Made by a program: the position numbers and the translations under genes. Of a stretch of DNA of 57,611 nucleotides, positions 1 through 9,734 are shown piece by piece (the first letter of the stretch is position 1; the number at the start of each line of letters is the position of its first letter). A model generated the notes under the pieces. It was not told the origin of the DNA. It saw nothing but the letters and a program-made list of their open reading frames with translations, and did no database searches. The DNA comes from Komagataeibacter nataicola (GTDB lineage: Bacteria; Pseudomonadota; Alphaproteobacteria; Acetobacterales; Acetobacteraceae), in NCBI RefSeq assembly GCF_003207795.1, contig NZ_NIRT01000020.1:1-57611 (forward strand), read 5' to 3'.

Positions 1-374
1 CAGTCTGCGTGGCCTTGCAAAAGTCACGACTGAATGGACCCTCGTCGCTCTCGCATACAACTGCAAAAGAATGGCACGGCTTCAGGCAGCATAAGCCGGT
101 CAGCCTCGGCGTTATCAGCCGCAAAATGCCCAACCCGACAGGCTGTTAAATCACTATTTCCATGCCTCATCGCAAATGATGCCGCGATCGACATAATTTG
201 TAACGTGCCAGCCAGCCTGGAATGCTGTTCTGCGGGGAGTGTCACCCTGCGGTATATAGAGGCATTCAATGAGGAATAATTGTGACTTTTTTATGACATG
301 AGCCTTTAACGCTCATTCCGCCCGCGGGTTGCGCAGGGCGCGCGATTTAAATTCGGCTTTGATGGCGGATATGC
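1..374. other. Non-coding stretch, nothing recognised
   Basis: No open frame here has convincing codon bias, a ribosome binding site or a recognisable product. Base composition is less GC-rich than in the flanking genes. A 17-base string at 129-145 also occurs on the minus strand at 57,532-57,516 inside the damaged dehydrogenase; this is treated under findings. Confidence 0.5.
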
Positions 375-412
375 AAAAACACACCTGCCCCCGGTGGGGT
401 GATGTGTTTTAT
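375..412 (-). terminator. Terminator of tRNA-Leu
   Basis: Read on the minus strand, arms AAAACACA and TGTGTTTT enclose an inner GC-rich hairpin (ACCCC / GGGGG) and the second arm ends in a run of T. It lies about 30 bases downstream of the tRNA 3' end, so it fits an intrinsic terminator for that gene. Confidence 0.6.
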
Positions 413-440
413 CTCGCATCAATTTTCAGAAAAAAATCAG

Positions 441-526
441 TGGTGCGGCCAAGAAGACTCGAACTTCCACGGGGTTGCCCCCACAAGCACCTCAAGCTTG
501 CGCGTCTACCATTCCGCCATGGCCGC
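441..526 (-). tRNA. tRNA-Leu (anticodon GAG)
   Basis: On the minus strand the sequence begins GCGGCCA and ends TGGCCGC-A-CCA, giving a 7-base-pair acceptor stem with an encoded CCA. The anticodon loop TTGAGGT is closed by CAAGC/GCTTG, so the anticodon is GAG (reads CUC and CUU). The long variable arm and T-loop TTCGAGT fit a class II leucine tRNA of 86 nt. Confidence 0.95.
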
Positions 527-586
527 AACGTGACAACGAGCATCGAGTGAGCGATACCGTCATGACGATGAAAGGGCGTATAACCG

Positions 587-1279
587 ATGGAAGACGAACG
601 GGCAATGACCGAAAACAACTTTTTATGGGATAAATCGCCAGAACAGGTGTCCTACCCCACCGCATTGGCTCAAATGGAGGCCCAGGCGCGCGGAATTCGG
701 GCTGGCACGCACCCCGAGCGCGTGTGGCTGCTCGAACATCCTCCCACATACACCGCCGGAACCTCGGCGAAGGATTCGGACCTGTTCAACCCGCGCGGCT
801 ACCCTACCTACCCTGCCGGGCGCGGCGGGCAGTGGACCTATCACGGTCCTGGCCAGCGCGTGGCCTATGCCATGCTCGACCTGACCCGCCCGCGCGCCAT
901 GGTGCCGCCGCGCGACCTGCGGGCCTATGTCCATGCGCTGGAGGAATGGATCATCCGCACCCTCGCCCGCTTTGACGTAACGGGAGAGCGGCGCGCGGAT
1001 CGTATTGGCGTGTGGGTGGTCGATCCTGCCACGGGGCGGGAGGAAAAGGTCGCGGCGATTGGCGTGCGGGTCTCGCGCTGGGTGAGCTGGCACGGAATCG
1101 CGATCAATGTTGACCCCGAGCTGAGTGATTTTGGGGGAATCGTGCCCTGTGGCATCAGCGAATACGGTGTGACCAGCCTGGCGAAGCTGGGCAGGCAGGT
1201 GCGCATGGAGGACGTGGATGCGGCGCTGGCCGAGACATGGGAATCCTGTCTCGGCCCGATTCGTGGCGCGCGGGAGTAA
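587..1279 (+). CDS. lipB: Octanoyl-[acyl-carrier-protein]-protein N-octanoyltransferase LipB
   Basis: Transfers octanoate from octanoyl-ACP to lipoyl domains of dehydrogenase E2 and glycine-cleavage H proteins, the first step of de novo lipoate attachment. Family signatures are visible: [12 protein letters not shown] near residue 80, the lysine-containing [14 protein letters not shown] block with WHGIAIN after it, and the catalytic cysteine in [16 protein letters not shown] near residue 185. Length (230 aa) is normal. The first ATG has a weak AAGGG about 12 bases upstream; ATG at 605 is a possible alternative. It stands alone, downstream of and divergent from tRNA-Leu. Confidence 0.93.
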   Translation: MEDERAMTENNFLWDKSPEQVSYPTALAQMEAQARGIRAGTHPERVWLLEHPPTYTAGTSAKDSDLFNPRGYPTYPAGRGGQWTYHGPGQRVAYAMLDLTRPRAMVPPRDLRAYVHALEEWIIRTLARFDVTGERRADRIGVWVVDPATGREEKVAAIGVRVSRWVSWHGIAINVDPELSDFGGIVPCGISEYGVTSLAKLGRQVRMEDVDAALAETWESCLGPIRGARE

Positions 1280-1299
1280 GGCCGCGCGCCGTCCTGCGT

Positions 1300-1926
1300 T
1301 TAATTGCTGGAGCTGAGGGTAAACATTGTGTCAGGCCAGGCCTGGCCGCTGACCGTGGTATCGGTCAGGTCGAGGCGGATGTGCTGGCGTTCCACATCCG
1401 TCATTTCAATGACCAGCAGCGACAGCTTGCCCCCGATATCGGCGAATCCGAGGGTCAGGATGCCCTGCGATTCGCTGTCACGGCGCCCCAGCGAGACCTG
1501 CAGGCTGTTCTGGCCGTGCTGCACCGCCGTTACCGAAATCTGGCCAGACAGGTGCACCGGCTGGTCGAGCAGCAGGCCGAGCGGCTGCCGCCCAAGCGAC
1601 ATGCGGGTGACCGATTCGCGCCGGTGGTCGACAAAAAGCAGGTGGCCATCCGCCGCCACCAGCTTCATGCTGCCCGGCGTGGCATAATCCAGCCGCAGGC
1701 GGCCGGGGTCGTAATGCATGATCCCCTGCCCCTTGCCGCCATCGGGCCATGTCTGCACGAAATTGGCCTGTAGCCCGTGTGAGGTGTTGAGGTAGGTCTC
1801 GACGCGGGCGATGTCATCGGCCTGATTGGGTGTTGTGGTGGCAGGCGTGCCCGCGCAGGCGGCGAGCAGCGTGAGCAGGCCACCCATCATCAGCCGCCGC
1901 GTGGTGAAGGGAAAGGCGGGCTTCAT
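1300..1926 (-). CDS. LolA-like outer-membrane lipoprotein carrier family protein, itself a predicted lipoprotein
   Basis: The product resembles LolA, which ferries lipoproteins across the periplasm: LQANFVQTWPDGGKGQGIMHY is followed by the RLRLDYATPG strand and further beta-strand blocks. Unlike classical soluble LolA, the N-terminus (twin Arg, hydrophobic stretch, LLAAC near residue 24) reads as a lipoprotein signal with a lipobox, so the protein is probably membrane tethered. Its ATG overlaps the stop of the upstream bolA gene by four bases, so the two are translationally coupled. It could instead be a LolA-fold protein of another function. Confidence 0.75.
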   Translation of the reverse strand: MKPAFPFTTRRLMMGGLLTLLAACAGTPATTTPNQADDIARVETYLNTSHGLQANFVQTWPDGGKGQGIMHYDPGRLRLDYATPGSMKLVAADGHLLFVDHRRESVTRMSLGRQPLGLLLDQPVHLSGQISVTAVQHGQNSLQVSLGRRDSESQGILTLGFADIGGKLSLLVIEMTDVERQHIRLDLTDTTVSGQAWPDTMFTLSSSN

Positions 1927-2267
1927 GCCGTGGCCATCCGTGCCTGCTCGTCTGGCGTGCGCAGCACGAGCGAGAGCGCATGCATGCCGCCTGCAAATTC
2001 ACCCGCCAGCAGGTCATGCACCAGGCGCGAGCGCTGCACGCGGCCCACACCCTCGAAGGCGGGGCTCACGATCAGCACGTTATAGTGACTTTCCCCCGCC
2101 TGCACGCCGTTGTCGCGCACATGCACGTGGTGGGCGTGGCGGGCACTGTCATCGTGGATGGTGAGTTCCACCGGGGCGAGGTGTTCGCGTATGATGCGGT
2201 CGATCCGTCCGGCCCGGCCGGTTGCGTGCTGTTCCATTGGCGGCTCCATGATAGCGGGATCATTCAT
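1923..2267 (-). CDS. bolA: BolA family protein
   Basis: BolA proteins act with monothiol glutaredoxins in iron-sulfur cluster traffic and stress response. The conserved core is visible: RIDRIIREHLAPVELTIHDDS, then HHVHVRDNG, GESHYNVLIVSPAFEG and the helix RLVHDLLAGEF with a histidine available for cluster ligation. I chose the ATG at 2267 (MNDPAI...), giving 114 aa; an upstream in-frame start would add a hydrophobic, cysteine-rich segment not expected for BolA. It overlaps the LolA-like gene by four bases and is divergent from the J-domain gene. Confidence 0.88.
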   Translation of the reverse strand: MNDPAIMEPPMEQHATGRAGRIDRIIREHLAPVELTIHDDSARHAHHVHVRDNGVQAGESHYNVLIVSPAFEGVGRVQRSRLVHDLLAGEFAGGMHALSLVLRTPDEQARMATA

Positions 2268-2316
2268 TGCACAGCTTCGCTCTTGCACGAAGCATGGACA
2301 GGCGCACATAACGGGA

Positions 2317-2946
2317 ATGATGAAGAGAAGGAACACCCGGCACCGCGCCTTTGACCCCGATCCCGATGCGCCGGACCGCTGCTGCGACATGCATGACTGC
2401 GACCAGCCCGCAGGCTACCGGGCCCCGCGCTCGCGTGATGCACTGAACAAGTATTTCTGGTTCTGCCTTGAACATGTGCGTGAATACAATTCACGGTGGG
2501 ACTATTATCGCGGCATGTCACCCGGCCAGATCGAGGCGCATATACGCGCTGATGCCTCATGGGACCGTCCTTCGTGGAAGCTTGGCCAGGGCAGCGCCGC
2601 CCGCGCGTTCAGCGAGGATGACGTGATCGACCCGCTCGACCTGCTCAAGGGGGCGGCCCGGGCGCGCGCACGCACCCGTACCCGCCGCCAGCACGATGAG
2701 GACCGCCGGGCCGACGCACCCCAGGCGCTGCGCTACCCGCTTGGCGTGCTCGACCTGGGCTGGCCCGTGTCGATGGAGGAACTCAAGACCCGCTACAAGC
2801 TGCTCGCCCGCCAGCATCATCCCGATGCGAATGGCGGCGACCGCAAGGCCGAAGAGCGCTTCAAGGGCATCAATATCGCCTACACCACTGTGCGTGCGCA
2901 TCTGATCGCCACCAGCGGGCGCGAGGACGTGGCCCGGCGCGCCTGA
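2317..2946 (+). CDS. J-domain (DnaJ-like) protein
   Basis: About 210 aa. The C-terminal part is a J domain with YPLGVLDLGWPVSMEELKTRYKLLARQHHPDANGGD; the HPD tripeptide that stimulates Hsp70 ATPase is intact near residue 170. The N-terminal 100 residues carry two CxxxHxC-like clusters (CCDMHDC) and aromatic-rich sequence typical of an alphaproteobacterial single-J-domain family. There is no G/F region or zinc-finger domain, so it is a specialised co-chaperone rather than DnaJ itself. Start taken at the first of two adjacent ATGs. Confidence 0.85.
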   Translation: MMKRRNTRHRAFDPDPDAPDRCCDMHDCDQPAGYRAPRSRDALNKYFWFCLEHVREYNSRWDYYRGMSPGQIEAHIRADASWDRPSWKLGQGSAARAFSEDDVIDPLDLLKGAARARARTRTRRQHDEDRRADAPQALRYPLGVLDLGWPVSMEELKTRYKLLARQHHPDANGGDRKAEERFKGINIAYTTVRAHLIATSGREDVARRA

Positions 2947-3067
2947 AACGGGCCGCGCCATCATATGGCCGATCTGTTACAGATATGTTTATACTTAAAG
3001 CCCGATATGCCGCCCTGCGCTGTCATGGTGGGCCCTAACAGACGAAGTGACGGACGAGATAAAGCAG

Positions 3068-4093
3068 ATGAACGAACCAGCAGACCTGACAACTGCCGCC
3101 GTGGATGCCAACGGCACGCCCCTTCCCGCCATTTCGAGCGTCAATGCGCCAGACCTGCAGGTTACGGCGCGCGATGTGTTCGGCATTGACAGCGACATGA
3201 AGGTGCCTGCCTTCTCGGTGCGTACGGATCACGTGCCTGATATCGACCCGTCGTATAAATTCGACCATGACACCACGCTGGCCATCCTGGCGGGGTTTGC
3301 CTTCAACCGCCGCGTCATGGTGCAGGGCTATCATGGCACCGGCAAGTCATCGCATATCGAGCAGGTCGCCGCCCGGCTCAACTGGCCGAGCGTGCGCATC
3401 AACCTTGACAGTCACATCTCGCGCATCGACCTGATCGGCAAGGACGCGATCGTGCTGAAGGACGGCCAGCAGATTACGGAATTCCGCGAAGGCCTGCTGC
3501 CATGGGGCCTGCAGCACCCCTGCGCTCTGGTGTTTGATGAATATGATGCCGGCCGGCCTGACGTGATGTTCGTGATCCAGCGCGTGCTTGAGGTGGAAGG
3601 CCACCTGACGCTGCTCGACCAGAACCGTGTGATCCGCCCGCACCCCTTCTTCCGCCTGTTCGCCACGGCCAACACGGTGGGCCTGGGCGATACGACGGGC
3701 CTGTATCATGGCACGCAGCAGATCAACCAGGGCCAGATGGACCGCTGGAACATCGTGACCACGCTCAACTACCTGCCCCATGCGCAGGAAACCGCCATCG
3801 TGCTGGCCAAGATGGGCATCGACCCCAAAAAGGACGAAGCGGGCCGCAAGCGGGTGGAAAGCATGGTGGCGCTGGCCGACCTCACGCGCTCGGGCTTCAT
3901 CGCGGGTGACATTTCCACGGTCATGTCGCCGCGCACGGTCATCAGCTGGGCGGAAAATTTCCGTATTTTCAACGATCTTGCTTTCGCTTTCCGCGTTACG
4001 TTCCTCAACAAGTGCGATGAGGCGGAGCGCCCCACGGTGGCGGAGTATTACCAGCGCTGCTTTAACGCCAGCCCGCTGGCGCCACGGGGCTGA
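3068..4093 (+). CDS. cobS: Aerobic cobaltochelatase subunit CobS (AAA+ ATPase)
   Basis: CobS and CobT form the ATP-driven chaperone module of the CobNST complex that inserts cobalt into hydrogenobyrinate diamide. Visible are the N-terminal [16 protein letters not shown] signature, Walker [10 protein letters not shown] near residue 90, Walker [12 protein letters not shown] near 157 and the [10 protein letters not shown] sensor block. About 341 aa, the usual size. A GTG at 3047 could extend it by seven residues. Its stop overlaps the cobT start by one base. No cobN is in the window, so the large subunit must be encoded elsewhere. Confidence 0.94.
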   Translation: MNEPADLTTAAVDANGTPLPAISSVNAPDLQVTARDVFGIDSDMKVPAFSVRTDHVPDIDPSYKFDHDTTLAILAGFAFNRRVMVQGYHGTGKSSHIEQVAARLNWPSVRINLDSHISRIDLIGKDAIVLKDGQQITEFREGLLPWGLQHPCALVFDEYDAGRPDVMFVIQRVLEVEGHLTLLDQNRVIRPHPFFRLFATANTVGLGDTTGLYHGTQQINQGQMDRWNIVTTLNYLPHAQETAIVLAKMGIDPKKDEAGRKRVESMVALADLTRSGFIAGDISTVMSPRTVISWAENFRIFNDLAFAFRVTFLNKCDEAERPTVAEYYQRCFNASPLAPRG

Positions 4094-6006
4094 TGACAGG
4101 GCAGGCACGCATGCGCGAGAACCGGAAAAAGACCCCCACCCCGCAGGCCGAGGATGAGGCCCGCACCGCCGAGCGCTTCAAGCGCGCCACGGTTGGCGCC
4201 GTGCGGGCCGTGGGCGGACAGACCCAGACCGAGGTCTCGTTCCTCAACGGTCCCGTGCCTTCCGGCGTGTCGGTTACCGGCACGCATGTGCGCCTGCCCC
4301 ACCCCTCGCGTCGCATGACCGAGGCGGAAATGACCCGCATGCGCGGTGCCGCCGATGCCGCCGCCCTGCGCCTGCGCCATCACAACGCCCCCGTGCATGA
4401 AAGCGCGCGCCCGCCCGCCGGTGAGGCGCGTGAAGTATATGACATGCTCGAGCAGGCCCGGGTGGAAAGCCTTGGCGCCCGCCACATGGCTGGCGTTGCC
4501 GCCAATCTCGATGCCCGCCTGGCGCAGGAATGCGCCGATATGGGCCTTGACCGCCTGCCCAGCCACACCAGGCTGCCCACCCCCTTCGCGCTGGGGCTGC
4601 TGGCGCGTGAGCGCATGTCTGGCCATCCGGTGCCGCAATCCATGCGTGAACTCATGGCGCATTGGGCCGATGACCTGCCACCTGCTGCCCGCCGCGCCCT
4701 TGACGAGATGGCGGCGCGGCAGGACAGCCAGCAGGAATTTGCGCAGGCCGCGCGCAGGCTGCTCATGGCATGCGATCTGCTCCAGCAGGAAACCACGCCC
4801 GAGGAAGAGGCGGATGACGGCACGAGCGAGGCCGAAGCCGCCAGTAGCGATGATGAGGAACCGGCCGACGACACCACCCCCGATGCCCAGGAGGAAGGCC
4901 CGGAGGAGGATGACAACAGCCAGCCCATGCAGATGTCGCAAGGTACGGGCGCCAGCGATGATGAACCCGATGATGGCGAACAGGGTGGCTCGGCCAGCGG
5001 GTCGGAAGAGGCTGGTGGCCCTGCCGAGGATGAGGCCGGTGAAGCGGAACCACAACGTGGCTACCATGCCTTCACTACCGTTTATGACGAGGAAATTGCC
5101 GCCGAGGATCTGTGCGACGCGGAAGAACTGTTCCGCCTGCGCCAGACGCTCGACCAGCAGCTTGTCAGCATGCAGGGCGTGGTTTCCAAGCTGGCCAATC
5201 GCCTGCAGCGCAAGCTTATGGCGCAGCAGACCCGCGCGTGGGAGTTCGACCTTGAGGAAGGCATGCTCGATGCCGGGCGGCTTTCGCGCATCGTGGTCAA
5301 TCCCATGCTCTCGCTGTCCTACAAGCGCGAGCGTGATATGGATTTCCGCGATACGGTGGTCACGCTCCTGATTGATAATTCGGGCTCCATGCGCGGTCGC
5401 CCCATCTCGGTGGCTGCCATGTGTGGCGATATTCTGGCCCGCACGCTCGAGCGCTGCGCGGTAAAGGTGGAGGTGCTCGGCTTTACCACCCGTGCGTGGA
5501 AAGGTGGCCGCAGCCGCGAGGCATGGGTGCAGGCGGGCAAGCCTGAAAACCCTGGGCGGCTGAATGACCTGCGCCATATCATCTACAAGGCGGCCGACAT
5601 GCCGTGGCGGCGCGCGCGGCGCAACCTTGGCCTGATGCTGCGCGAGGGGCTGCTCAAGGAAAACATTGATGGCGAGGCCCTGCTCTGGGCCCAGCGCCGC
5701 CTTGCCGCCCGCCCGGAAGGCAGGCGCATCCTGATGGTGATCTCCGATGGCGCGCCGGTGGATGACAGCACGCTCTCCGCCAATCCCGGCTCCTACCTCG
5801 AGAATCACCTGCGCGAGGTCATTGCCCATATCGAGACGCGCACCAGCACCGAACTGCTGGCCATCGGCATCGGTCATGACGTGACGCGTTATTACCGTCG
5901 CGCCGTGACCATTACCGACCCCGAGGAACTTGGTGGCACGATGATGAAGAAGCTGTCCGAGCTGTTTGGCGAGGAATCTGCCCGGGGCGCGTGCCGCAGC
6001 CGCTGA
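4093..6006 (+). CDS. cobT: Cobaltochelatase subunit CobT
   Basis: Partner of CobS in the cobalt chelatase. About residues 215-330 form a very acidic, Glu/Asp/Gly-rich linker, and the C-terminal third is a von Willebrand A domain with a MIDAS motif DNSGSMRG near residue 427 and a later [11 protein letters not shown] block. Length (637 aa) is normal. Start ATG overlaps the cobS TGA, so synthesis is coupled. A strong terminator follows immediately. Confidence 0.94.
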   Translation: MTGQARMRENRKKTPTPQAEDEARTAERFKRATVGAVRAVGGQTQTEVSFLNGPVPSGVSVTGTHVRLPHPSRRMTEAEMTRMRGAADAAALRLRHHNAPVHESARPPAGEAREVYDMLEQARVESLGARHMAGVAANLDARLAQECADMGLDRLPSHTRLPTPFALGLLARERMSGHPVPQSMRELMAHWADDLPPAARRALDEMAARQDSQQEFAQAARRLLMACDLLQQETTPEEEADDGTSEAEAASSDDEEPADDTTPDAQEEGPEEDDNSQPMQMSQGTGASDDEPDDGEQGGSASGSEEAGGPAEDEAGEAEPQRGYHAFTTVYDEEIAAEDLCDAEELFRLRQTLDQQLVSMQGVVSKLANRLQRKLMAQQTRAWEFDLEEGMLDAGRLSRIVVNPMLSLSYKRERDMDFRDTVVTLLIDNSGSMRGRPISVAAMCGDILARTLERCAVKVEVLGFTTRAWKGGRSREAWVQAGKPENPGRLNDLRHIIYKAADMPWRRARRNLGLMLREGLLKENIDGEALLWAQRRLAARPEGRRILMVISDGAPVDDSTLSANPGSYLENHLREVIAHIETRTSTELLAIGIGHDVTRYYRRAVTITDPEELGGTMMKKLSELFGEESARGACRSR

Positions 6007-6024
6007 AGGCTCCCGGCTCCCCTG

Positions 6025-6055
6025 CCCCGCGCCATGTCTGGCGCGGGGCTTTTTT
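6025..6055 (+). terminator. Intrinsic terminator of cobS-cobT
   Basis: Arms CCCCGCGCC (6025-6033) and GGCGCGGGG (6040-6048) with a six-base loop, followed by CTTTTTT. It lies 18 bases past the cobT stop and touches the end of the convergent decarboxylase gene. Confidence 0.9.
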
Positions 6056-7530
6056 CAGGCCGCGACCAGCCTGCGGTCGGCGAGTTCGAGCAGGGCTTCG
6101 AGCATGCGGTCGACATCCGCATTGGTGGTGCGGTGGTTGACGATGGCCGCCCGCACGGCCTTGTGCCCGTTGATGATGGTGGTCGAGGGGGCTGCGATCC
6201 CGCTTTCATGCAGGTCTTTCACCACCTCGCCATTGAAGTGGTCCAGATCCTCCACGGGTGCGATGATGCGGAAGCACACGATGTTCAGGGTCACGGGAGC
6301 CAGCAGTTCCAGTCGGGGATTGGCCTCCACGCGGGCGGCAAGATGGCGGGCGATGGCGCAGCAGTTGGCGATCATGTCGCCCATGCCATCAGCCCCATAG
6401 GTGCCCAGCGTCATCCATACTTTGAGCGCCCTGAACCCGCGTGACAGGTCGGGGCCAAGGTCGCAGTACCACGGGCCATTGGTGGCAAGGCCCCGGTCCT
6501 CGCGCGCAAGATAGGCGCGGGACTGGGCAAAGGCGTCAACCTGAGCGCCAGGACGGCGGACGAGGATGCAGCCCGCATCGTACTGCACCTGCGCCCATTT
6601 ATGGAAGTCGAATGCCACGCTATCGGCCCGTTCCAGCCCGCGCAGCATGGGCCGCAGCGTGTCGGACAGCATGGCGAGGGCGCCGAATGCGCCATCGACA
6701 TGGAACCAGATGTCTTCGCGCGCGGCGATGTCGGCAAGCGTGTTCAGGTCGTCAATCGCGCCGGTATCGACCGTGCCTGCCGTGCCGATCACCATAAACG
6801 GCTCAAGACCCGCCGCCCGGTCGCGCGCAATCGCGCGTTCCAGTTCGGACAGCACCATGCGGTTGTGTTCATCAACCGGGATCACGCGCAGGCTGTCCGT
6901 GCCCAGCCCGGTCAGGTCGAAAGCGCGTGCAATGCAGCCATGCGCGGTTGCGCCGGCATATCCCACCAGCCTGCGGCTGCCCACGCCCGCGGCGCGCATC
7001 TTCAGCCCATCGGGCACGGCGCGGCTGGCGGTGATGACGGCAATCATGTTGGCCATGGAGGAGCCGGTGACCAGCAGCCCCGTCGTCTCGGCAGGGAAGC
7101 CGCACATCTCGGCGGCCCAGCGGATCACTTCGCGCTCGACCTCGATGGGCGCATGGTCGCGACCACCGCAATTGGCGTTCAGCCCGCCCACCAGCAGCTC
7201 CGACAGCATGCCCACCGCCGTGCCGCCGCCATGCACCCAGCCCATGAAGCCGGGATGCACGTTGCCGGTGGAATAGGGTTCGACCAGTTCGCGAAAGCGG
7301 GCGTAAAGTTCTTCCGGCGGGGTGGGCGCGTGCGGCAGGCCAGTGTGCAGCCGTTCGCGCAGGGCGGTCGGCATGGGCTGCCACACCGGGCGCTCGCGCA
7401 GGGTGGACAGGCGGTCCATCATGTCATCAACCATCTGGTGGCCCAAGGCCCGTAGCGCATCCCAGTTATCCGGGTCCAGTCCTGTCATCTCTCTCCACCA
7501 TTTTGTGTGGTTGTCATGCCCGGCGGGCAT
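6055..7530 (-). CDS. Pyridoxal-phosphate-dependent decarboxylase (group II, aromatic amino acid type)
   Basis: Type I-fold PLP enzyme of the DOPA/tryptophan/glutamate decarboxylase superfamily. Visible are the HPGFMGWVHGGG substrate loop, the GLLVTGSSMANM block that binds the cofactor phosphate, the aspartate of HVDGAFGALA and the Schiff-base lysine in FDFHKWAQVQYDAG. Substrate cannot be decided from sequence; amine production or acid tolerance are possible roles. The ATG at 7530 avoids overlap with the upstream transporter gene; 7488 (MTGLDPDNW) is another option and a longer frame to 7608 is unlikely. Confidence 0.85.
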   Translation of the reverse strand: MPAGHDNHTKWWREMTGLDPDNWDALRALGHQMVDDMMDRLSTLRERPVWQPMPTALRERLHTGLPHAPTPPEELYARFRELVEPYSTGNVHPGFMGWVHGGGTAVGMLSELLVGGLNANCGGRDHAPIEVEREVIRWAAEMCGFPAETTGLLVTGSSMANMIAVITASRAVPDGLKMRAAGVGSRRLVGYAGATAHGCIARAFDLTGLGTDSLRVIPVDEHNRMVLSELERAIARDRAAGLEPFMVIGTAGTVDTGAIDDLNTLADIAAREDIWFHVDGAFGALAMLSDTLRPMLRGLERADSVAFDFHKWAQVQYDAGCILVRRPGAQVDAFAQSRAYLAREDRGLATNGPWYCDLGPDLSRGFRALKVWMTLGTYGADGMGDMIANCCAIARHLAARVEANPRLELLAPVTLNIVCFRIIAPVEDLDHFNGEVVKDLHESGIAAPSTTIINGHKAVRAAIVNHRTTNADVDRMLEALLELADRRLVAA

Positions 7531-7585
7531 TATCGGCCTGCCTACATACCGGGCCGTGCCGCCATGCGCGAGGGGGAAGATGGGA

Positions 7586-8539
7586 TCAATCCGCCTTCTC
7601 CGCGCCAAAGCGCCGCGCCAGAGTGGCGCAGGCGAAAAGCTGGATCTGGTGGTAGATCATGAGCGGCAGCACGATCAGCCCCACATCGGTGGGTGCAAAC
7701 AGCACGCTGGCAATCGGCACGCCCGAGGCCAGTGACTTCTTGGAGCCACAGAACACGATGGCAATCCGGTCAGGCCGGGCAAAGCCGCCCGCGCGCCCGA
7801 CCAGCAGGGTCAGCCCCAGCACAAGCGCCAGCAGCCCTGCATCGGCCAGCGCCACGCGGCCAAGCTGGGTGGCTGGCAGGCGGTGCCACAGCCCCTGCGT
7901 CACCGCCTCGCTGAAGGCGGTATAGACGACCACCAGGATCGACCCCCGGTCGGAAAAGGAAAGCAGCTTCTTGTGCCGGTGCGCCCAGCCGCCGATCCAC
8001 GGCTGAAGGACCTGCCCCGCAATAAAGGGCACGAGCAGTTGCAGCACGATGGGCATGATCCCGCCGCCGCCCCCGCTGGCATGGCGGCTGAACACGATGC
8101 CCACCAGCACGGGTGTGATGAAAATGCCCAGTATGTTGGACAGTGTGGCCGAGCAGATGGCCGCCGCCACGTTGCCGCGGGCAATCGAGGTAAACGCGAT
8201 GGAGGACTGCACGGTGGAAGGCAGGCAGCACAGGAACAGCATGCCGGCCCACATCGGGGCATCAAGCAGGCCGGGAAATGCGGCATGCAGGCCCGCGCCA
8301 AGGAGCGGGAACATGACGAACGTGCAGAGCAGGATGGCGAGATGGATGCGCCATCCGGTCACCCCCTCCACTACCGCCCGGCGCGACAGGCGCGCGCCCT
8401 GAAGGAAAAACATGTTCGCAATCATGATGATGGCGAGGATATTGAAGACCCTCACCCCTTCCCCCCGGCACGGAAGCACGCTGGCGATGCCAACGGTGGC
8501 CACCAGGCATACCAGAAAGGAATCAAGTCTGCGGAGCAT
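7586..8539 (-). CDS. SBF-like (bile acid:sodium symporter superfamily) membrane transporter
   Basis: 317 aa with about nine or ten hydrophobic segments and no signal peptide. Conserved features of the SBF-like/YfeH family include FFLQGARLS after the second segment, LPSTVQSSIAFTSIARGN in the middle and FCGSKKSLASGVPIA in the C-terminal half. The transported solute is unknown. It ends 55 bases upstream of the decarboxylase in the same orientation, so the two may be co-transcribed, for example as exporter or importer of the substrate or product; this is inference. Confidence 0.82.
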   Translation of the reverse strand: MLRRLDSFLVCLVATVGIASVLPCRGEGVRVFNILAIIMIANMFFLQGARLSRRAVVEGVTGWRIHLAILLCTFVMFPLLGAGLHAAFPGLLDAPMWAGMLFLCCLPSTVQSSIAFTSIARGNVAAAICSATLSNILGIFITPVLVGIVFSRHASGGGGGIMPIVLQLLVPFIAGQVLQPWIGGWAHRHKKLLSFSDRGSILVVVYTAFSEAVTQGLWHRLPATQLGRVALADAGLLALVLGLTLLVGRAGGFARPDRIAIVFCGSKKSLASGVPIASVLFAPTDVGLIVLPLMIYHQIQLFACATLARRFGAEKAD

Positions 8540-8628
8540 GGTGAAGGAGATGGCCTGATGCTAAAGGGATGATGCGCAGATTATACCGGATTGCATTCGT
8601 TGCCTATTCACGCCAACTTGTACTGCAC

Positions 8629-9561
8629 ATGAAGAAAATATTCATCACTACGGTCCTCGCCGCCCTGTCATGCGCGGGTTCGGCGCAGGCGGCGGCCCTG
8701 CCCGATACCTGCGCCAGCGCACAGCTTGCCAGCAGCCAGCCACATGGCGACAGTGCGCTTGCAGGCCACAACTATGATCTGGCCCTGGCAGGGAATGTGC
8801 ACCAGACCTTTCACGCGGGCGACATTGCAGCCAGCGGCACGGGGCTGGGTCCGCAGGCCCTGCGCGATATGGAGGACGTGGCCTCGCTCGTGCTGCTCGC
8901 CACCCTGACCGGCCACCACTCGCAGGGGTGCGCGCAGGATTATTTCGTGTCCGCCGCAACCCCCATCATGGATGGGCTGCGCGCGGGCCGCAGTTATGAT
9001 CTGGTCTGGCAGGACGGGTTGCTGAACAGCGGGGAGACGAAGCTCTCCTTCCATCGCGCGCATCTGCACCTTGCCGGTGCCAAAGGCGATACCGTTCCCG
9101 TCACCCTTACGCTCGATACGCAGGGCCTCGGCATCGCCGGCTCGCACAACACGCTTCTGGTCAATGCCCTGCCCCAGCAGGCCACGGCCAATGCCTCTGT
9201 GCCCAGCGCATCACTCGTGCCTCTCGCCGCAGCCATTACCGGCCACCCGACCGAGACCGTCGTGGTGCCGCTGCATGTCTCATCGCTCACCGCCCAGCGC
9301 GGCGCCATGCAGATTACCGGCAATGGTGACGCCAGCCTGACGGGCAATACCGATGCATCATCCGCCAATGGTCATATTCAGGTACAGAACCTCGATGCCG
9401 TGATCGAAACCCTGCGTAATGCGGGCCAGACCCGTGCCAGCGCGACGCTGGTCCTGGCCAAGCTGTTTGGCCACAAATCGGCCTCCGGCGGCACGGGGTG
9501 GGATGTGAGCTGGCAGGGCGGCGTCATGACCGTCAATCACATTCCGCTGCCCATTCACTGA
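8629..9561 (+). CDS. Secreted protein of unknown function
   Basis: The start MKKIFITTVLAALSCAGSAQA is a clear Sec signal peptide with an AQA-A cleavage site near residue 20, so the mature protein is periplasmic or exported. The rest (about 290 aa) is Ala/Thr/Ser-rich, with repeated short beta-type blocks such as DGLRAGRSYDLVWQDGLL and later GGTGWDVSWQGGVMTVNHIPLP. I do not recognise a family. An upstream in-frame ATG (8569) would bury the signal peptide, so 8629 is preferred. Divergent from the SBF-like gene. Confidence 0.75.
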   Translation: MKKIFITTVLAALSCAGSAQAAALPDTCASAQLASSQPHGDSALAGHNYDLALAGNVHQTFHAGDIAASGTGLGPQALRDMEDVASLVLLATLTGHHSQGCAQDYFVSAATPIMDGLRAGRSYDLVWQDGLLNSGETKLSFHRAHLHLAGAKGDTVPVTLTLDTQGLGIAGSHNTLLVNALPQQATANASVPSASLVPLAAAITGHPTETVVVPLHVSSLTAQRGAMQITGNGDASLTGNTDASSANGHIQVQNLDAVIETLRNAGQTRASATLVLAKLFGHKSASGGTGWDVSWQGGVMTVNHIPLPIH

Positions 9562-9629
9562 GGCGTGGCGGGGTGATGGCCTGGAGGCTGTTTGAAAAAA
9601 CAGGCTCGATAATACTCTGAAATCATAAA

Positions 9630-9708
9630 AGGTTTTGGTGAAGTTTTTCCAAAAAGCGTCAAGGGGTGCAGCCTTTGTGAAGAAAAAGGCCGCACCCGGA
9701 AGCTTTTG
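9630..9708. repeat. Intergenic palindromic repeat element
   Basis: Between the secreted protein and the 3' end of mfd. Two consecutive imperfect hairpins: one around GGTGAAG-TTTTTcc-AAAAAG, and one with arms GGGTGC (9664-9669) and GCACCC (9692-9697) enclosing GCCTTT/AAAGGC. The outer ends AAAAGGTTTTGG and GGAAGCTTTTGTC are roughly inverted. Related strings recur at 17,731, 23,754 and 36,186, so it appears to belong to a dispersed family, probably doubling as terminators. Confidence 0.5.
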
Positions 9709-9734
9709 TCAGTGCGTTATTTCCGCACCCGCCC

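Noticed and set aside
2947-3067. Possible cobalamin riboswitch ahead of cobS
   Set aside because: The leader is only about 120 bases and shows no B12-box-like conserved core.
4048-5877. Very long open frame antisense to cobT
   Set aside because: It follows from high third-position GC of cobT; the product has no domain and cobT is unmistakable.
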